Assembly: GCA_032718475.1 (NCBI GenBank)
Contig: JAUCBJ010007242.1
Coordinates: 62,001 to 126,000 of the forward strand
Source: Nemertoderma westbladi
Lineage: Eukaryota; Xenacoelomorpha; Nemertodermatida; Nemertodermatidae
DNA length: 64,000 nucleotides
Direction of reading: 5' to 3'
Shown piece by piece: positions 20,768 to 31,773 of the stretch. Position 1 is the first letter of the stretch; each line of letters starts with the position of its first letter. The notes under the pieces are model-generated. The model worked only from the letters and a program-made list of their open reading frames with translations. It made no database searches and was not told the origin of the DNA. The translations under genes and the position numbers were made by a program.

Positions 20768-22110
20768 TTAATCTCTTATATTCCAGAAAGGCAGTAATTC
20801 TGCAGGAATATTTTTCCTATCCTTGGGAAATCCTGTGATAACAAGGTTGATTAAATCCAAATAAATAGGATCAGAATTGGCGGCTGAACATAATTGCTGT
20901 AGAGAGAGGTCAGTAGGATGGGGTTCCATAGCATCATTGTTAATTTGGATCATTGCGATATTCACTACATCATGAAAGTCAGTTTCTGCTAACTGATCAT
21001 CTGATTCTGGGCTGCTAACTGGCGCCCTAGAAAGTGCATCGGGAATTATATGTTGTGAACCCTTGACCCAATCAGCTACAAAAGAAAATGGAGATAGTTT
21101 CTCTTTTAATCTCATTAAACGAGGATTATTTATATCGTCAAGTCCCTTATCATTTAGAATAGGGATTAGTGGTTTATGGTCTACATAAAGCTCAAACTTG
21201 GGTAATCCAGTCAAATATAACCGACATTTTCTCATTGCCCAAGCTACTGCTAGCATCTCCAACTCACAAGTAGCGTAGCGGGATTCTGTATTAGAGATAA
21301 ATCTGGATCCACATTGTATTAAACGAATGTTTTCTGTAGAATCTTGTTGGAGTAAAACGAAACCTAATCCCTTCAAACGTGAGGCATCCGTTTGAAGTAT
21401 TGTCCTAGCTGCTACGTCAAAACTTTGTAAAATAGGTGGCGACGACAATGCATCTTTAACAGATTGGAATGCTTTTGAATGTAATTCATTCCATTCATAT
21501 ATGTTTCGTTTGGACAGCAGTGGACGTAGTGGCTCAGCAGCACCTGAAATCTTAAATGAAAAATGCCCTAATTGATTCACTAGGCCTAGGAATGAGCGCA
21601 ACTCTGATATGTTACTCGGTTGGGGAAATTCTTTGATAGCGGATACCTTAGATGGATCTGCTTTAATACCCGATGCTCCCACTATAAAGCCAACATACTT
21701 TACCTCTGACTGCGCGAAAACAAACTTATCAGCATTAAGAGTTATGCCATTTTCACGGCAACGCTGGAGCACCTTCCTCATTGATGCAATATGTGCTTCC
21801 AAAGTAGACGTATGGATCATTAAGTCATCTACCACTTTTTCGACATTTCCAACGCCTGTCAGTGCTAGGGCTCCACGTCTGTTAAATTCGTCTCCTGTAG
21901 ACAACAAACCCATTGGTGCACGCAGGTAACGAAACCGACCTTCCGGACAAATAAATGTCGTGTAATGGCGATCCCGTTCATCTAGCTCAACCTGCCAATA
22001 TCCTTTTAAGGCATCTAGTGTTGAAAAGAAGCAATCACCAGGACGCACCTTGTCTACAGCCTCTTTGGGAGTCATCTGTGGATGCAATGGTCTTTCACAA
22101 TATTTATTAA
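20768..22110 (-). pseudogene. Reverse transcriptase and RNase H part of pol
   Basis: Continues RT in the new frame. S-T-L-D-A-L-K-G-Y-W-Q-V holds the first catalytic Asp. The catalytic box reads V-V-D-D (21824-21835) rather than the usual Y/F-x-D-D. RNase H follows with T-D-A-S near residue 233, E-L-E-M-L-A-V-A-W-A and Y-V-D-H-K-P-L. This is the gypsy-type RT-RH fusion that copies element RNA to DNA. An in-frame TAA just after the segment P-F-W-N-I-R-D closes the frame at 20768, where the polyprotein would normally read on into integrase. Confidence 0.85.
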
Positions 22111-22806
22111 GCCGAGTGAAATTCTAACACCATTGTTTGGTTTCGTAGTAGCAACCATTGGATGACACCAGGTTGATGGCTCATCGCCAACTCTTTCAAT
22201 TATACCCGTTTTTAACATTTTCTCTACCTCTAATTTAGCCTTATCACGCAGAGGAAGAGCTATTTGTCGTGCCGTCGATAAAGTAAAAGGCACAGCCCCC
22301 TGTCTCACATGAATTCGCATGGGATTACCAACCATTGGTTTGAGAATATTGCCCGAAGCTACAGAGGGATCAACAATTACATCAGAGAATTCCTTCAATA
22401 AGGCATCTTTAATTTGATCAATATTTGAAGTGTGAGTGATGGCGCTGCAAGCCGTATTTATCTCACAGGGAATTCTCGTTATTTGCGAAGGATAATCCTT
22501 CGGTACAATACCCAAGTTTCTGCACAGATTCCAATCTAAAAGGAAGTCAGTAGCATTGGATGCTATGTAAACATCAGCTGTAGCAGACAACTTGCAATAT
22601 TGAACATTAAGGGATATCTTTCCTAAGATATTTAAATTCCCACCATTAGCAGCAAAAAGTTTTATCTCGCAATTCTCTAGCATGTCTTTTGACAAACCTA
22701 GTTGGAGATATTTACTTTTTGACATAATGGTTACACCAGCACCAGTATCTGGCGTTGCACGAAAATCCTCGGCTAGTGACTTATACCTAACGGAAACGAT
22801 AACATG
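22072..22806 (-). pseudogene. Protease and N-terminal RT portion of pol, frame broken
   Basis: The frame is open from within gag, +1 relative to it, and has no start codon of its own near the protease. The aspartic protease active site D-T-G-A-G is encoded at 22735-22749. It is followed by the protease C-terminal half and the RT start (L-P-L-R-D-K-A-K-L-E-V-E-K-M-L-K-T-G-I-I, then P-N-N-G-V-R-I). At about 22113 a short deletion removes the conserved V-D-L segment before T-R-L-N-K-Y and shifts the frame, so translation ends at 22072. The next frame continues the RT, so RT cannot be made from this copy. Confidence 0.85.
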
Positions 22807-24046
22807 TGGGGGGGTTGCACTCCGAAGTTGCTGCTTTACATACAGTCACTGCCCCCGCACTGGTATCCTTTGAGTATCCTTGTTTCTTACCCTTATGGTA
22901 GCAACAAGGAGCCCAATGGCCATATTTGCCACAAATAGTGCATTTGGTTGTCTTAGCAGGGCATTCAGTGGTTGCTGAATGCCGGTACCGACCACATTTC
23001 TGGCATTGTCGGTCACGAGACTGAGAGCGGTTTTTACTGGCGTTTCTTTGTTTCCATTGATAACGTTTTTGACTAAATGAGCGTCCACGATTTCCATTTG
23101 AATTAATTTTATTCACAGCAGCATTACTTGCTGATGCATTAGCAATTGCTGCCTCTTCACGGCGACAAAAGGCAATAACCTCCTCAAGGTCTGGATAAGG
23201 ACGTATAGCCATTAATTTCCTGCGAATTTCCTCATCAGACAGACCTACCCTTATACGGTCACCAATCCTTGTATTAAAACATTTTTCACATAAGTCTACA
23301 TCACGTCCTAACTTTCGTAATGCCACCAGATATTCATCAAATTTTTCACCTTCATGTTGCACCCGGCGTTCAAATGCTTGCCTTAGCCTAGCTAAATCTC
23401 TGTTGTCCTGAAAATATTTTTGCAAAGCTGCCAGTGTTTCTTCCACTGTTGGATTATTTACATCTATAGCAGGAATTGTGACAGCATAGGTTAACACGTC
23501 CTTAACCTCTTGGCTTAAGCAACGCCGCAATGCTGCACATTGTTCACCTCGCGGCAATTCATACAGGTGTACAAGTGTCACATAATCATTCCAAGTTTCA
23601 CGCCACTCATGAAACTCATTTAAAGTAATGTCACGTCCACAAGGTTTCGGTGCATGTGTAGCTGCAGTTTTGGCAATAGAACTTTGTGTAGCAGGTCCTG
23701 TCGATGGCCTGGATGTCATTTCGTGAGTAGTAACAGGTGATATTGACAAAGAATCAATAAATTGTGATATGTGGTTTAGTGTTGCAATTTTATCAGATGT
23801 GTCATCCTCTGAAGTGTCAGAAAATTTTTCAATTTCTCCTTCTGGTAATAAAATAACAATATCTTCTATTAAAGAAGATATTCTCTCCAAGTATGTCTGC
23901 ATCCGAGATACATTTGCTCTCAAACGCAAAATATCCTGAGGTGACACTACTTGTTGTTGGATAGCAGTTTGGCAAGTGTTCGCCATACGTGTAAAATTTC
24001 GACGGTTGTTTGCTAACAATTTTTTCAAACTTGCAATGTCAGACAT
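22787..24046 (-). CDS. Gag protein of the Ty3/gypsy element
   Basis: Intact frame of 419 codons. The N-terminus is helical and Arg-rich. The central capsid-like region has W-R-E-T-W-N-D-Y and R-L-R-Q-A-F-E-R-R-V-Q-H-E-G-E-K-F-D-E-Y-L, typical of retrotransposon gag. Near residues 345-385 are two CCHC knuckles: C-Q-K-C-G-R-Y-R-H-x5-C and C-T-I-C-G-K-Y-G-H-W-A-P-C-C. It forms the virus-like particle and binds element RNA. The frame ends with TAG at 22787-22789, shortly after a run of seven C (22808-22814 on the minus strand) where pol is in the +1 frame. Confidence 0.9.
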   Translation of the reverse strand: MSDIASLKKLLANNRRNFTRMANTCQTAIQQQVVSPQDILRLRANVSRMQTYLERISSLIEDIVILLPEGEIEKFSDTSEDDTSDKIATLNHISQFIDSLSISPVTTHEMTSRPSTGPATQSSIAKTAATHAPKPCGRDITLNEFHEWRETWNDYVTLVHLYELPRGEQCAALRRCLSQEVKDVLTYAVTIPAIDVNNPTVEETLAALQKYFQDNRDLARLRQAFERRVQHEGEKFDEYLVALRKLGRDVDLCEKCFNTRIGDRIRVGLSDEEIRRKLMAIRPYPDLEEVIAFCRREEAAIANASASNAAVNKINSNGNRGRSFSQKRYQWKQRNASKNRSQSRDRQCQKCGRYRHSATTECPAKTTKCTICGKYGHWAPCCYHKGKKQGYSKDTSAGAVTVCKAATSECNPPTCYRFR

Positions 24047-24390
24047 TTTTTGTTTTTAGCGATCTTGGGTTAAAGCACAAATTACATGTGAAAATATAAA
24101 CACTAAATAGCAAGATCGTAATATTAAGCACAATATAAATAATTCAGTCTGCGTTTTATAATTAACACACAGTTACCTTAATAGTCCGACAGTCATTTGT
24201 TAATTCCACCTTACCGAAGTATTCGAGTTATTTCAGACCTGTAAACATCTTATCCCGAGACCAGCAACTGTGATGTGAGTAGCTTCTGTTGAGTTGGGAA
24301 GCGAATACGGCGGCACTTGAAAATCCCGTAATAGCACAGATAGCGGCAGGACTGCCAACAACATCCATCAATCGTAACTTAATAATCGGT

Positions 24391-24408
24391 TTTGTACACA
24401 CTGCGCCA
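24391..24408 (-). promoter_or_regulatory. Candidate primer binding site
   Basis: Directly after the 5' LTR the minus strand reads TGGCGCAGTGTG. TGG is complementary to the CCA of a tRNA 3' end. I could not name the tRNA. Confidence 0.65.
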
Positions 24409-24741
24409 TGATATGTTTGTGGAATTTATCCACAGGTACAAAATAATAAAATACAGTATGTATAAACAATTAATACATTTAATTTAATCCGAAGTTACAA
24501 TAATAGAGATAACAAACATTTTACTTAAATCCATTTTAACCACCACCAGTAAACTCATCAAGATATTATATTCAGCTGAATGATTTATCCCAACATAGGA
24601 AGTGGGCTATGTCGGGTAATCGTAATGTACAAGCAATATATTATATGTGGCGAATATTGTTACTAATAAATGCTTAGAGTTTATTCACTAATGAATGCAC
24701 AATAATAATGATCTACTCAAAATAAGGCAATTAACCCATCA
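24409..24741 (-). repeat. 5' LTR of the Ty3/gypsy element
   Basis: 333 bp, near-identical to 19274-19606. It would carry the promoter for the leftward transcript. AT-rich TATA-like words are present, but no single TATA box is clear. Confidence 0.95.
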
Positions 24742-25030
24742 GCTACTGCACTGCGGTCCCTACACTGAAGCTGAAACCATCACACCGGGTACTGTCTGAC
24801 CGCATGGCGGCGCATTACAGCATTGATGATGGCAAACTCTTACTGTATAATATTTTTAAAGCGATATTCGATTCCGGTACTGATAACGGAGATAGAAAAA
24901 CCTGTAGGCCTCACCACTGGTACTGCACTGCACCGTCCCATGATTACCAGTACTCAGTTTGTATTGTGAGCCATCCTTAAGTCGCTGTAATGCGCCGCCC
25001 CGCGCTCAGATTGTAGCCGGTCTGAATCTG

Positions 25031-25638
25031 GGTACGTACTAAAAGGTAGAACGATCTATAACGGGCTATAACGATCTATAACGGGCTATAAATTTTTATA
25101 ACAAGCTACAGTATAACCATCTATAACGAGCTATAATCTGAAAATTTACAATAAAAAAACCTATTTTAGAATGGATTTATTATCCTAGTCAGTAATTTAA
25201 TTACGCAATTTGGTTTTTTAGTTCATAATGCTTTTCATCTTTCTGATATCACGAAATCAGTCATTACTGCATTAGTCAGCATCATGCCACTACTGCACTA
25301 TCAGACATCTCCCATCTCTTTGTCTATCCTCCATTCTGCTATCCGCTGTCAGCTTCTGGTCGATATAGAATACAGGAATATAGTGAGCAATATAGGCCGA
25401 TAAAAACAACTTACCAGTATCAATTAGGCATAGGCAAGATAGGCCTACCCTAATTTTTAACCTGCGGTATTTTTCAGACCACCGTGTTAATCCAAAAGTT
25501 AAACACACCCAAGGGCCAAGACCAAGGGGCGTTTCAGCGTTTTTTTAATTTAAATTTTCATATTATAGCTCGTTCTTGTTTATAGGAAGTTATAGCCCGT
25601 TATAGATCGTTCTACCTTTTAGTACTGTAGTACATACC
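25031..25638. mobile_element. Non-autonomous inverted-repeat transposon with 9-bp duplication
   Basis: 608 bp. The left end reads GGTACGTACTAAAAGGTAGA and the right end is its imperfect inverse (TCTACCTTTTAGTACTG ... GTACATACC). Both subterminal regions repeat AACGATCTATAACGGGCTAT. It is flanked by CTGAATCTG at 25022-25030 and 25639-25647, a 9-bp target duplication. No transposase is encoded. An 8-9-bp duplication with GG ends is compatible with Merlin-like or hAT-like mobilisation; the family is not settled. Confidence 0.8.
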
Positions 25639-25742
25639 CTGAATCTGATGGTAGCATGGTAGGGAGGGACACACTGCAGTAGCCTAGCTGCCTAGCCTAC
25701 AGTAACACTGTTAGTAAGCAGCTCTTAGAAAAACTAACTAAT

Positions 25743-27566
25743 CACTACTTCCTGATTGGTTTTAAACTGGGTACCTAGCAACGCCATCAGCTGATTTCAA
25801 AATTAGTAATTAGTAGGGGCCCTTAAAAATACTATTTTTTGACATATCTATATTTTTTGACATATTTCTCGACATAATTTTGGTATATTATTAGAATGTG
25901 AATGTTAATAAAGTTGGTGCTTAATTTGATTTTGTTGGTGCATTAAAATATAAAATATTATTATACAGTAGTTTTATACAGTAGTTAGACAGTCCCCACT
26001 ACATTACTTTTGCTTTAATCTTAGTATAGACAGTCACTAAATTTCCTCCCGCATAATTACCACCCCACCCCCATAATTGTACTATGTTTTATACCGTAGT
26101 TAGAATACCTAGTACTGCCCTGCCAGTTACGGTGGTGTCTTTACTGCTTTTCAGTGTTTAAATATTTAAATTTTAGACGTTGAATAAAGGCCTGTTGGCC
26201 GCAATATACGTCATATATATTTATTATTCTTGGTCACCTTTGGTCTTAATTTAAGCTTCAAATATAAATTAAAAATACTAGAGTACCTATGAGCCCTTAA
26301 AACAACTACAGTATAAACACTATTATTCATGATTGCATTTAAAGGAGTTATCAGGATGCAGTAAACTCTACAGTATACTCAAAAACCGGTCAGCCGGTAC
26401 ATTACTTTTGTATAACACTCAGATTGGAATTCGCTTTCATTTTATTAATACAGAACCTACCTACAGCACTACAGCAACCCTTTCCTCTTGGTTCGCTTTC
26501 ATTGTAATAAAACGATGCCTAATCGTCTGTACTTATACAGTATACTGTACAGTTGTATTGTGAATTGGGTATTAAAGTGACCTTTCTCTGCAACTCTCCA
26601 CTACAACTGCTTAATTGTTGTTTGTATACAAACGGATAGCGAACTTGTTTTCTTTGTTTATGGTGACGAGATATAGTTATTTATTCATACTTATTTATTT
26701 AAGGTATATTACTTTATTAATTTACCACGTTATTGACATCAATTTAATTTTTTGACCCTTATCATGTCTATTTATCAATTTAATTTAATCTAGGATTAGT
26801 TTTGAATGATCTCATAACATCATCATAACCTAATGTCCTCTACATTATTAATTTGACCCTTATCATGTCTATGTAGCATCTATTTATTTATTAATTTAAT
26901 TAGTTTTTGAAGAAGTTTTTTGGACACCCATGGGCACCCAAGTCCCCATGCTGTATTTATATTACACAGTTCGTTGCTATTCTGCTTTGTTATACTGTAT
27001 TCTACTAGTTGTTGTTACTTGGTGCTCTTTAATTTGTTCCCCTCTCTCAATTCATTTTGTCAATAAAATATTAATAATTGTGAATTTTTTGGACTGGTTC
27101 TTTGGACTATCAAGTCATTCAAAAGTTACAGTATTAAGCCTAGACGAAATGATATTTAGCGCCTCCTAGAGGAGGACCATGTAAATGCACGACGCCAAAA
27201 TTCTGAAAACTTTCTAAACTTTTGACATACTACTTGTGTACCACGTTTGGTATAATTTAATCAAAGATTCGCTGAGTTACTGAACTAGCATTCAAAGATT
27301 AGACGGCCCGACCGACCAACGACAGGCAGACCGACAGACAGACGCGAGGTTGAGATTGGTAGGCCTACTGGTATTCTAAGCTCGCTCTCTTTCGTGGCTC
27401 ACCCCCACAGTGTTAGTCAATTTAACGGCTGCTTGTCAGTTCTGTCACAGCCCTGTGTTACCGGATAGTGCCTCTCGTTGTTTTAAGGGCAACTGCTATT
27501 TAATCCAGCTGTTGGTGGTTGGCGTTGCTAGGTACCCTGTTTAAAACAAATCAGGAAAGTAGTGAT
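25743..27566. repeat. Region bounded by ~45-bp inverted repeats
   Basis: 25743-25787 (CACTACTTCCTGATTGGTTT ... GGGTACCTAGCAACGCCA) is inverted at 27520-27566, with a weaker continuation inward (CAGCTG... and CCCTTAAAA). The 1.8 kb between is AT-rich, has no recognisable protein, and carries a family-A repeat at 27195-27420. It could be a long non-autonomous element or a broken one. I found no clear target duplication. Confidence 0.55.
27195..27420 (+). repeat. Dispersed repeat family A, copy
   Basis: TTTCTAAACTTTTGACATAC, GTGTACCACGTTTGG, then (GACAGAC)-type microsatellite and the palindromic tail TAAGCTCGCTCTCTTTCGTG. Confidence 0.75.
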
Positions 27567-27800
27567 TCCAGTATCTCATTAAATAAATAAAATGCCTCAG
27601 AATAGTATTTATTACAGTACAAAGTTAACTGATTGAAGAGTAATAATCCCCATTTACCTAGGTAAATAATGCAAATCTTAATTACCTCTAGCCCATTGAC
27701 TGAGCGGTAAATAATGTAAAATTTAACTATAAACATAAAATACTAAAAGTGCGTGTTGCATTAAGGCATATAATTCAATAAGTAATAGTACAAGCTAATG

Positions 27801-27806
27801 TTTATT
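27801..27806 (-). promoter_or_regulatory. Poly(A) signal overlapping the stop codon of transporter copy 1
   Basis: AATAAA on the minus strand; its TAA is the stop of the reading frame. Could be functional or coincidental. Confidence 0.45.
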
Positions 27807-29289
27807 GTTCCATCTTCATATATAGATTTACCTGAACAGGTTCTGCATTATCGCCTTCAAATTTATGAGTATTCCTGAGGGAATAGGGCACCCACAACAG
27901 AAGCTGAATAATAGCTAAAAGGGCAGGCCATAGACAAGCTACTGAGAACATGCCCTCTTTAAGCTGGGCAATCTCAGGTCCAGAAAGTGTCGAACCTCCA
28001 CTCTGTATATGAGAAGTGTATTGGTAACGGTTTAAAACAGACAAAACAAGTATAGGAGCCACACTCTGTGCCGGTTTGGTAAATAATGCATTGACTCCAA
28101 AAACTGTAGAAGAGATAGGTGTAGAGCGATTGTGTTGCCTTTGGTCAGCATCAACTACATCAGATAGTATCAGATTGAATTGGGAGAAAGTAACATTAGT
28201 AATGACCATGTCGATTACGAAGTAGAAGGCAAGAAAGTAAAAATGAGATGGACCAATCAAGTACATGAGGGTTGACTGAGTGAGTTTGTACAGGAAAAAG
28301 AACACTATTACTCTATAAGCTCCAAAGTGTTTCACAGGAATTGTAACAGCAAGCAAAACAAAATTTGTTAAGATGTAAGGAGAACCATAGACTAAACTAC
28401 GTACAGAAGATGAAATGCTGTCCTTTGGAATCAGTTGATCTCCAAATATTGCCAGGAAATTCTTGTTATAAGTGGAATGACAAATCTGTAGAAAGTTCAT
28501 GAAAATAAACAACATGAAATTTCGATTCCTAATTAATTGACAGAACAATGTCACCATCGACTCTTTGGGTTGTTTGTTAGTTAGTTCAATATCGATTGCT
28601 GAATCACAACTAGATTTCACATTTAGTGCACAGTAGGTCAGTGACAACCATGCTAATAACGCCAGAACAACACAGACCATTTGCAAATTAACCAAATTTT
28701 TCATATGATCCGATATAGATTCGGTTGCAAACACAGTCCAACTCGTGATAAAGTTGAAGAACACTTGACATCTCATTAGAGTCACTCTGTCTCCATATCT
28801 GTGGCTAATTTCAGTGAATAAGGCACATTGGTTGAGAAGAACAAAGGTGAAGAATGTGTCCCACAAGCAAAGAGCGAACATGAGATGCAAGCCTATAACC
28901 CAAGGTTGATCAAGAATACTCTTCCATGGGAACCAAGGTATCAAAAACGAAATACACCACAACGGGGCCCCAAATAATATAGCCTTCTGTCGCTTTCGTA
29001 TCCATCTGTGATTGGAGCGATCTTGAAAATAAGCAAACAATGGATCGTTGATAGCATTCCATATCATAAACACAACCTGAGATGCATTAAACCAGACTGG
29101 GCTGACATTGTAGACGTTTACAAATAGTTTCACATAATAGAAATCCCAAACATGAGCCATTAGATGTGATCCAAAACCCAGCATACAATAAGCAAACACG
29201 TTCCTGCTCATTACACCTGCCATAAGGCCATACACAGCCATGTTTGTCGCTAAGAAGATATTTCTGCTAGCCAAATGTGCAAATTGCAA
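27802..29289 (-). CDS. MFS transporter, MFSD13A/TMEM180-like, copy 1
   Basis: Intact single-exon frame of 495 codons, a normal length for a 12-helix major-facilitator protein. About a dozen hydrophobic segments alternate with short charged loops. The motif W-N-A-I-N-D-P-L-F-A-Y-F-Q-D-R at residues 77-91 matches the W-N-S-L-N-D-P-L-F signature I associate with MFSD13A (TMEM180) and the GPH-type cation symporter branch. An R-K-R-Q-K loop follows. Substrate unknown; expected in a membrane. The true start may be the internal Met at about residue 17 (M-A-V-Y-G-L-M), since copy 2 aligns from there. The stop codon TAA lies inside a canonical AATAAA signal. A second copy 6.7 kb away on the same strand is identical for 491 bp, so concerted evolution is likely. 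Confidence 0.85.
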   Translation of the reverse strand: MQFAHLASRNIFLATNMAVYGLMAGVMSRNVFAYCMLGFGSHLMAHVWDFYYVKLFVNVYNVSPVWFNASQVVFMIWNAINDPLFAYFQDRSNHRWIRKRQKAILFGAPLWCISFLIPWFPWKSILDQPWVIGLHLMFALCLWDTFFTFVLLNQCALFTEISHRYGDRVTLMRCQVFFNFITSWTVFATESISDHMKNLVNLQMVCVVLALLAWLSLTYCALNVKSSCDSAIDIELTNKQPKESMVTLFCQLIRNRNFMLFIFMNFLQICHSTYNKNFLAIFGDQLIPKDSISSSVRSLVYGSPYILTNFVLLAVTIPVKHFGAYRVIVFFFLYKLTQSTLMYLIGPSHFYFLAFYFVIDMVITNVTFSQFNLILSDVVDADQRQHNRSTPISSTVFGVNALFTKPAQSVAPILVLSVLNRYQYTSHIQSGGSTLSGPEIAQLKEGMFSVACLWPALLAIIQLLLWVPYSLRNTHKFEGDNAEPVQVNLYMKMEQ

Positions 29290-31244
29290 AGCCTATAACA
29301 AGCTGGATAGAATATCTATATAATAGTATAAAGTAGGCGTACATCGGGTCTTTTGGATATCTGGCCTGATGTTTTTAATTATATTTATACTAATAATATA
29401 TTAATTAATCATTGCCAGGGATACATTTTTACCATTTTCAAAAATGTTAATAAATTGTGACTTTATTTTGTTTAGAAAATATCCGACCGGATGCGGATAT
29501 TGGTAAATTCTCGCCGGATATCCGGTGCACCGCTAATATAGAGTAGTAGGTATTAATTACTGTGGTGTAATTGATAAATCAGTGAATTTAAGTTAAATTT
29601 ATGAGATCGGCTAGTGTCACTGTAGATTGCTGAGAATGAATGGCCAAAGACCAGCGGCATGAACCGAAATAACCAGCATTCGAAGAAAAAACGCAAAAAA
29701 ATATCAAGATAAAAGAATAATTTAATAATGAGCCTGTTCTAGAATATATTATTATTAATTTAATTTAATTTAGACTTTTTTTCTAGTTGTAGTCGGCCTA
29801 AGAACATGGAAGAATTTGTTTCCTTTGACTAATCCAAATAAAAATTCACAACTACGTTATTAATGACCAGTGGCAGTGCTGTCAAAATAGTTAAACTTTC
29901 AACTAGTTGTTGCCATTTGATGTTATTTAGTTTACAGTGGTTTTAATTAACTTGTTACTGCGAATTTTAGTAAGTCAATGTGGTTTTTTAAAAAAATTGT
30001 GACTTTTCAACAAAAATCGAACTAAATTTGAAAGCTGGACATGAAGGCTGAAATTTGAAAGCTGATTAGCCATGTTGTTATGGTAACATAGTGCTAACCA
30101 TCGAGATGGTTAGCACTATTTTTTTTTATATATTATATAAAAAAAGAAATAAGATAGATAGATATTATTATCTAGATTAATTTTCTATTTTTTTTATGTA
30201 TCTGAAAGGCCATACTCAATATAATTTGGAAGGCAGTGGCACTTTGCGGCTCGGAAATAACAACCGTTGCTATGGTTACATGAATTATTCAAAATGTTGT
30301 TATTAAGTTAAGTTTTAGTTGAATTTTAAATAAACTATTTATATTTAACTGAACACCTCAAAATTATTTTAAAAAATTAGTTAACTTGTCATATATATTT
30401 ATCTAATTGGGGTTAGTCACTACAAAGTAAGTAGCATAGCACCTGCCTACATGATAGAGACACTATAGAACAGCAGATGTCATAAATAAATAATAGGCTG
30501 TCGGAACGTCAGAAGAATATCACAGGAAAGTATGTTGGCCTGTTAATAATAATAATATAAAAGGGATGTTAGTAATAAATTACACTACAGTGCCGGTACA
30601 GTACCGAATATTAATATTATTCACCAAGCTGCTACGCAACCAACATAGGGAAGGAAATATAGCTGGACAGAGTAGTAGTCATTGTGTGTGATTGATTTTA
30701 TGCCGCACTCTAGCAATTGAACTGCCATAATTACACAATTACATCTGCATTATTTTTAATGGATTTTAAGGCCTAAATAAGCATGTTGGGGTGTATAATA
30801 AGCTAAACCGACAATTTTCAGTCACAAATCAATATTAACGATAATTAATGTTAATTATCCATATTGGAAAAGGATCAGGTTACATTGGTAGCAATAAACA
30901 ATAAACGAGATTAAAGATTAGAGGTTCATGTTTGTTGTTATCAGTGGCTATTATTGTCGGTATAGCTTTTTACCCACATACGCTGATTCAGTTTCCAGCA
31001 CAATTAATAGCCTATCTCAAATTCGATGTTATTACCCAGCTGAAAAAAATGTGCAACTGCTCTAAAACTGCTACCCAAAACAATAAGTTATTGACTCATG
31101 TTTAAAACTATTAATTCAAGTAAAAAATAGATACATAATAAGCCCAGTTATTTGTACAGTGACATTCAATGCATAAATAATTATTGTAGATACTCATAGC
31201 AATAAGAGTTTTTTGTGTAATTCTATATAAAGCGAGCTCGGCAA
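29290..31244. other. Intergenic AT-rich region
   Basis: No gene recognised. Contains the hairpin at 30088-30127 and otherwise AT-rich, low-information sequence. Confidence 0.4.
30088..30127. repeat. Perfect 15-bp hairpin followed by a T tract
   Basis: ATAGTGCTAACCATC, two bases, then GATGGTTAGCACTAT, followed immediately by a run of eight T. The shape resembles a pol-III or intrinsic terminator but no RNA gene is visible upstream. Probably the centre of a palindromic element. Confidence 0.6.
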
Positions 31245-31620
31245 GTGGGGGGCAGAAGGAGCACAGAAGGCAGTGGTAGCGGTGTTGGTAGGTGTGTACT
31301 GCCCTTGGCAAATGCAGTTGGTAGAGGTGTCGTGGAAAGGGTTGTCCATATCCGTGCACAGCTCGCCCTTCGCTATCCCTTTCGGGATCGGTCCTCAGGA
31401 ATCCAAAGAGGCTTGCCTCAGGGTCTGTCGGTCCTCCGTGAATCCACTGATATACCTTTCTGAGTCCTTTTCAGGCTCGTAGTTGTGCGAGCAACAGAGG
31501 ACCGCTCGAGCTGTAAGTCAGTCCCTGCCCGTCGCCAGTTTCCAATCCACTGTTCCTTTGAAAGCGCAGTAGGAGAGGTGGTTGGCTCCGGCTTGGTTAT
31601 CAGAGCACCACATGAAGCCA
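31230..31620. other. GC-rich patch, unidentified
   Basis: A sharp GC-rich island in AT-rich sequence. Several short frames on both strands overlap it; the minus-strand ones contain Cys and Thr-rich stretches, but none gives a family I recognise. It may be an exon or retroelement fragment. Confidence 0.3.
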
Positions 31621-31748
31621 AAATGCTTAGATTTCTGGACCCTATGATGCCCCTTTATCCAGAAAGCCAAACATTTTTTATAGTCAGCCAAATTTTAAAC
31701 AACCCATATCTGAGTTTTTTTGGGGTTGGGAGTCTGTAACTTTTGTGC

Positions 31749-31773
31749 GGGGGGGGGGGGGGGGGGGGGGGGG
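31749..31773. repeat. Poly-G tract, 25 bases
   Basis: Uninterrupted G run, the longest in the window. Confidence 0.95.

Larger units (their letters stand above)
19274..24741 (-). mobile_element. Ty3/gypsy LTR retrotransposon, full length but defective
   Basis: Bounded by two 333-bp LTRs in direct orientation, each TG...CA, and flanked by the 5-bp target duplication GCTAC (19269-19273 and 24742-24746). Read on the minus strand, the order is 5' LTR, primer site, gag with two zinc knuckles, protease, reverse transcriptase, RNase H, integrase, purine tract, 3' LTR. This protease-RT-RH-IN order is that of Ty3/gypsy elements. The LTRs differ at a single base that I could find, so the insertion is recent. 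Pol nevertheless carries a small frame-breaking deletion in RT and in-frame stops before and within the integrase region. Confidence 0.95.
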
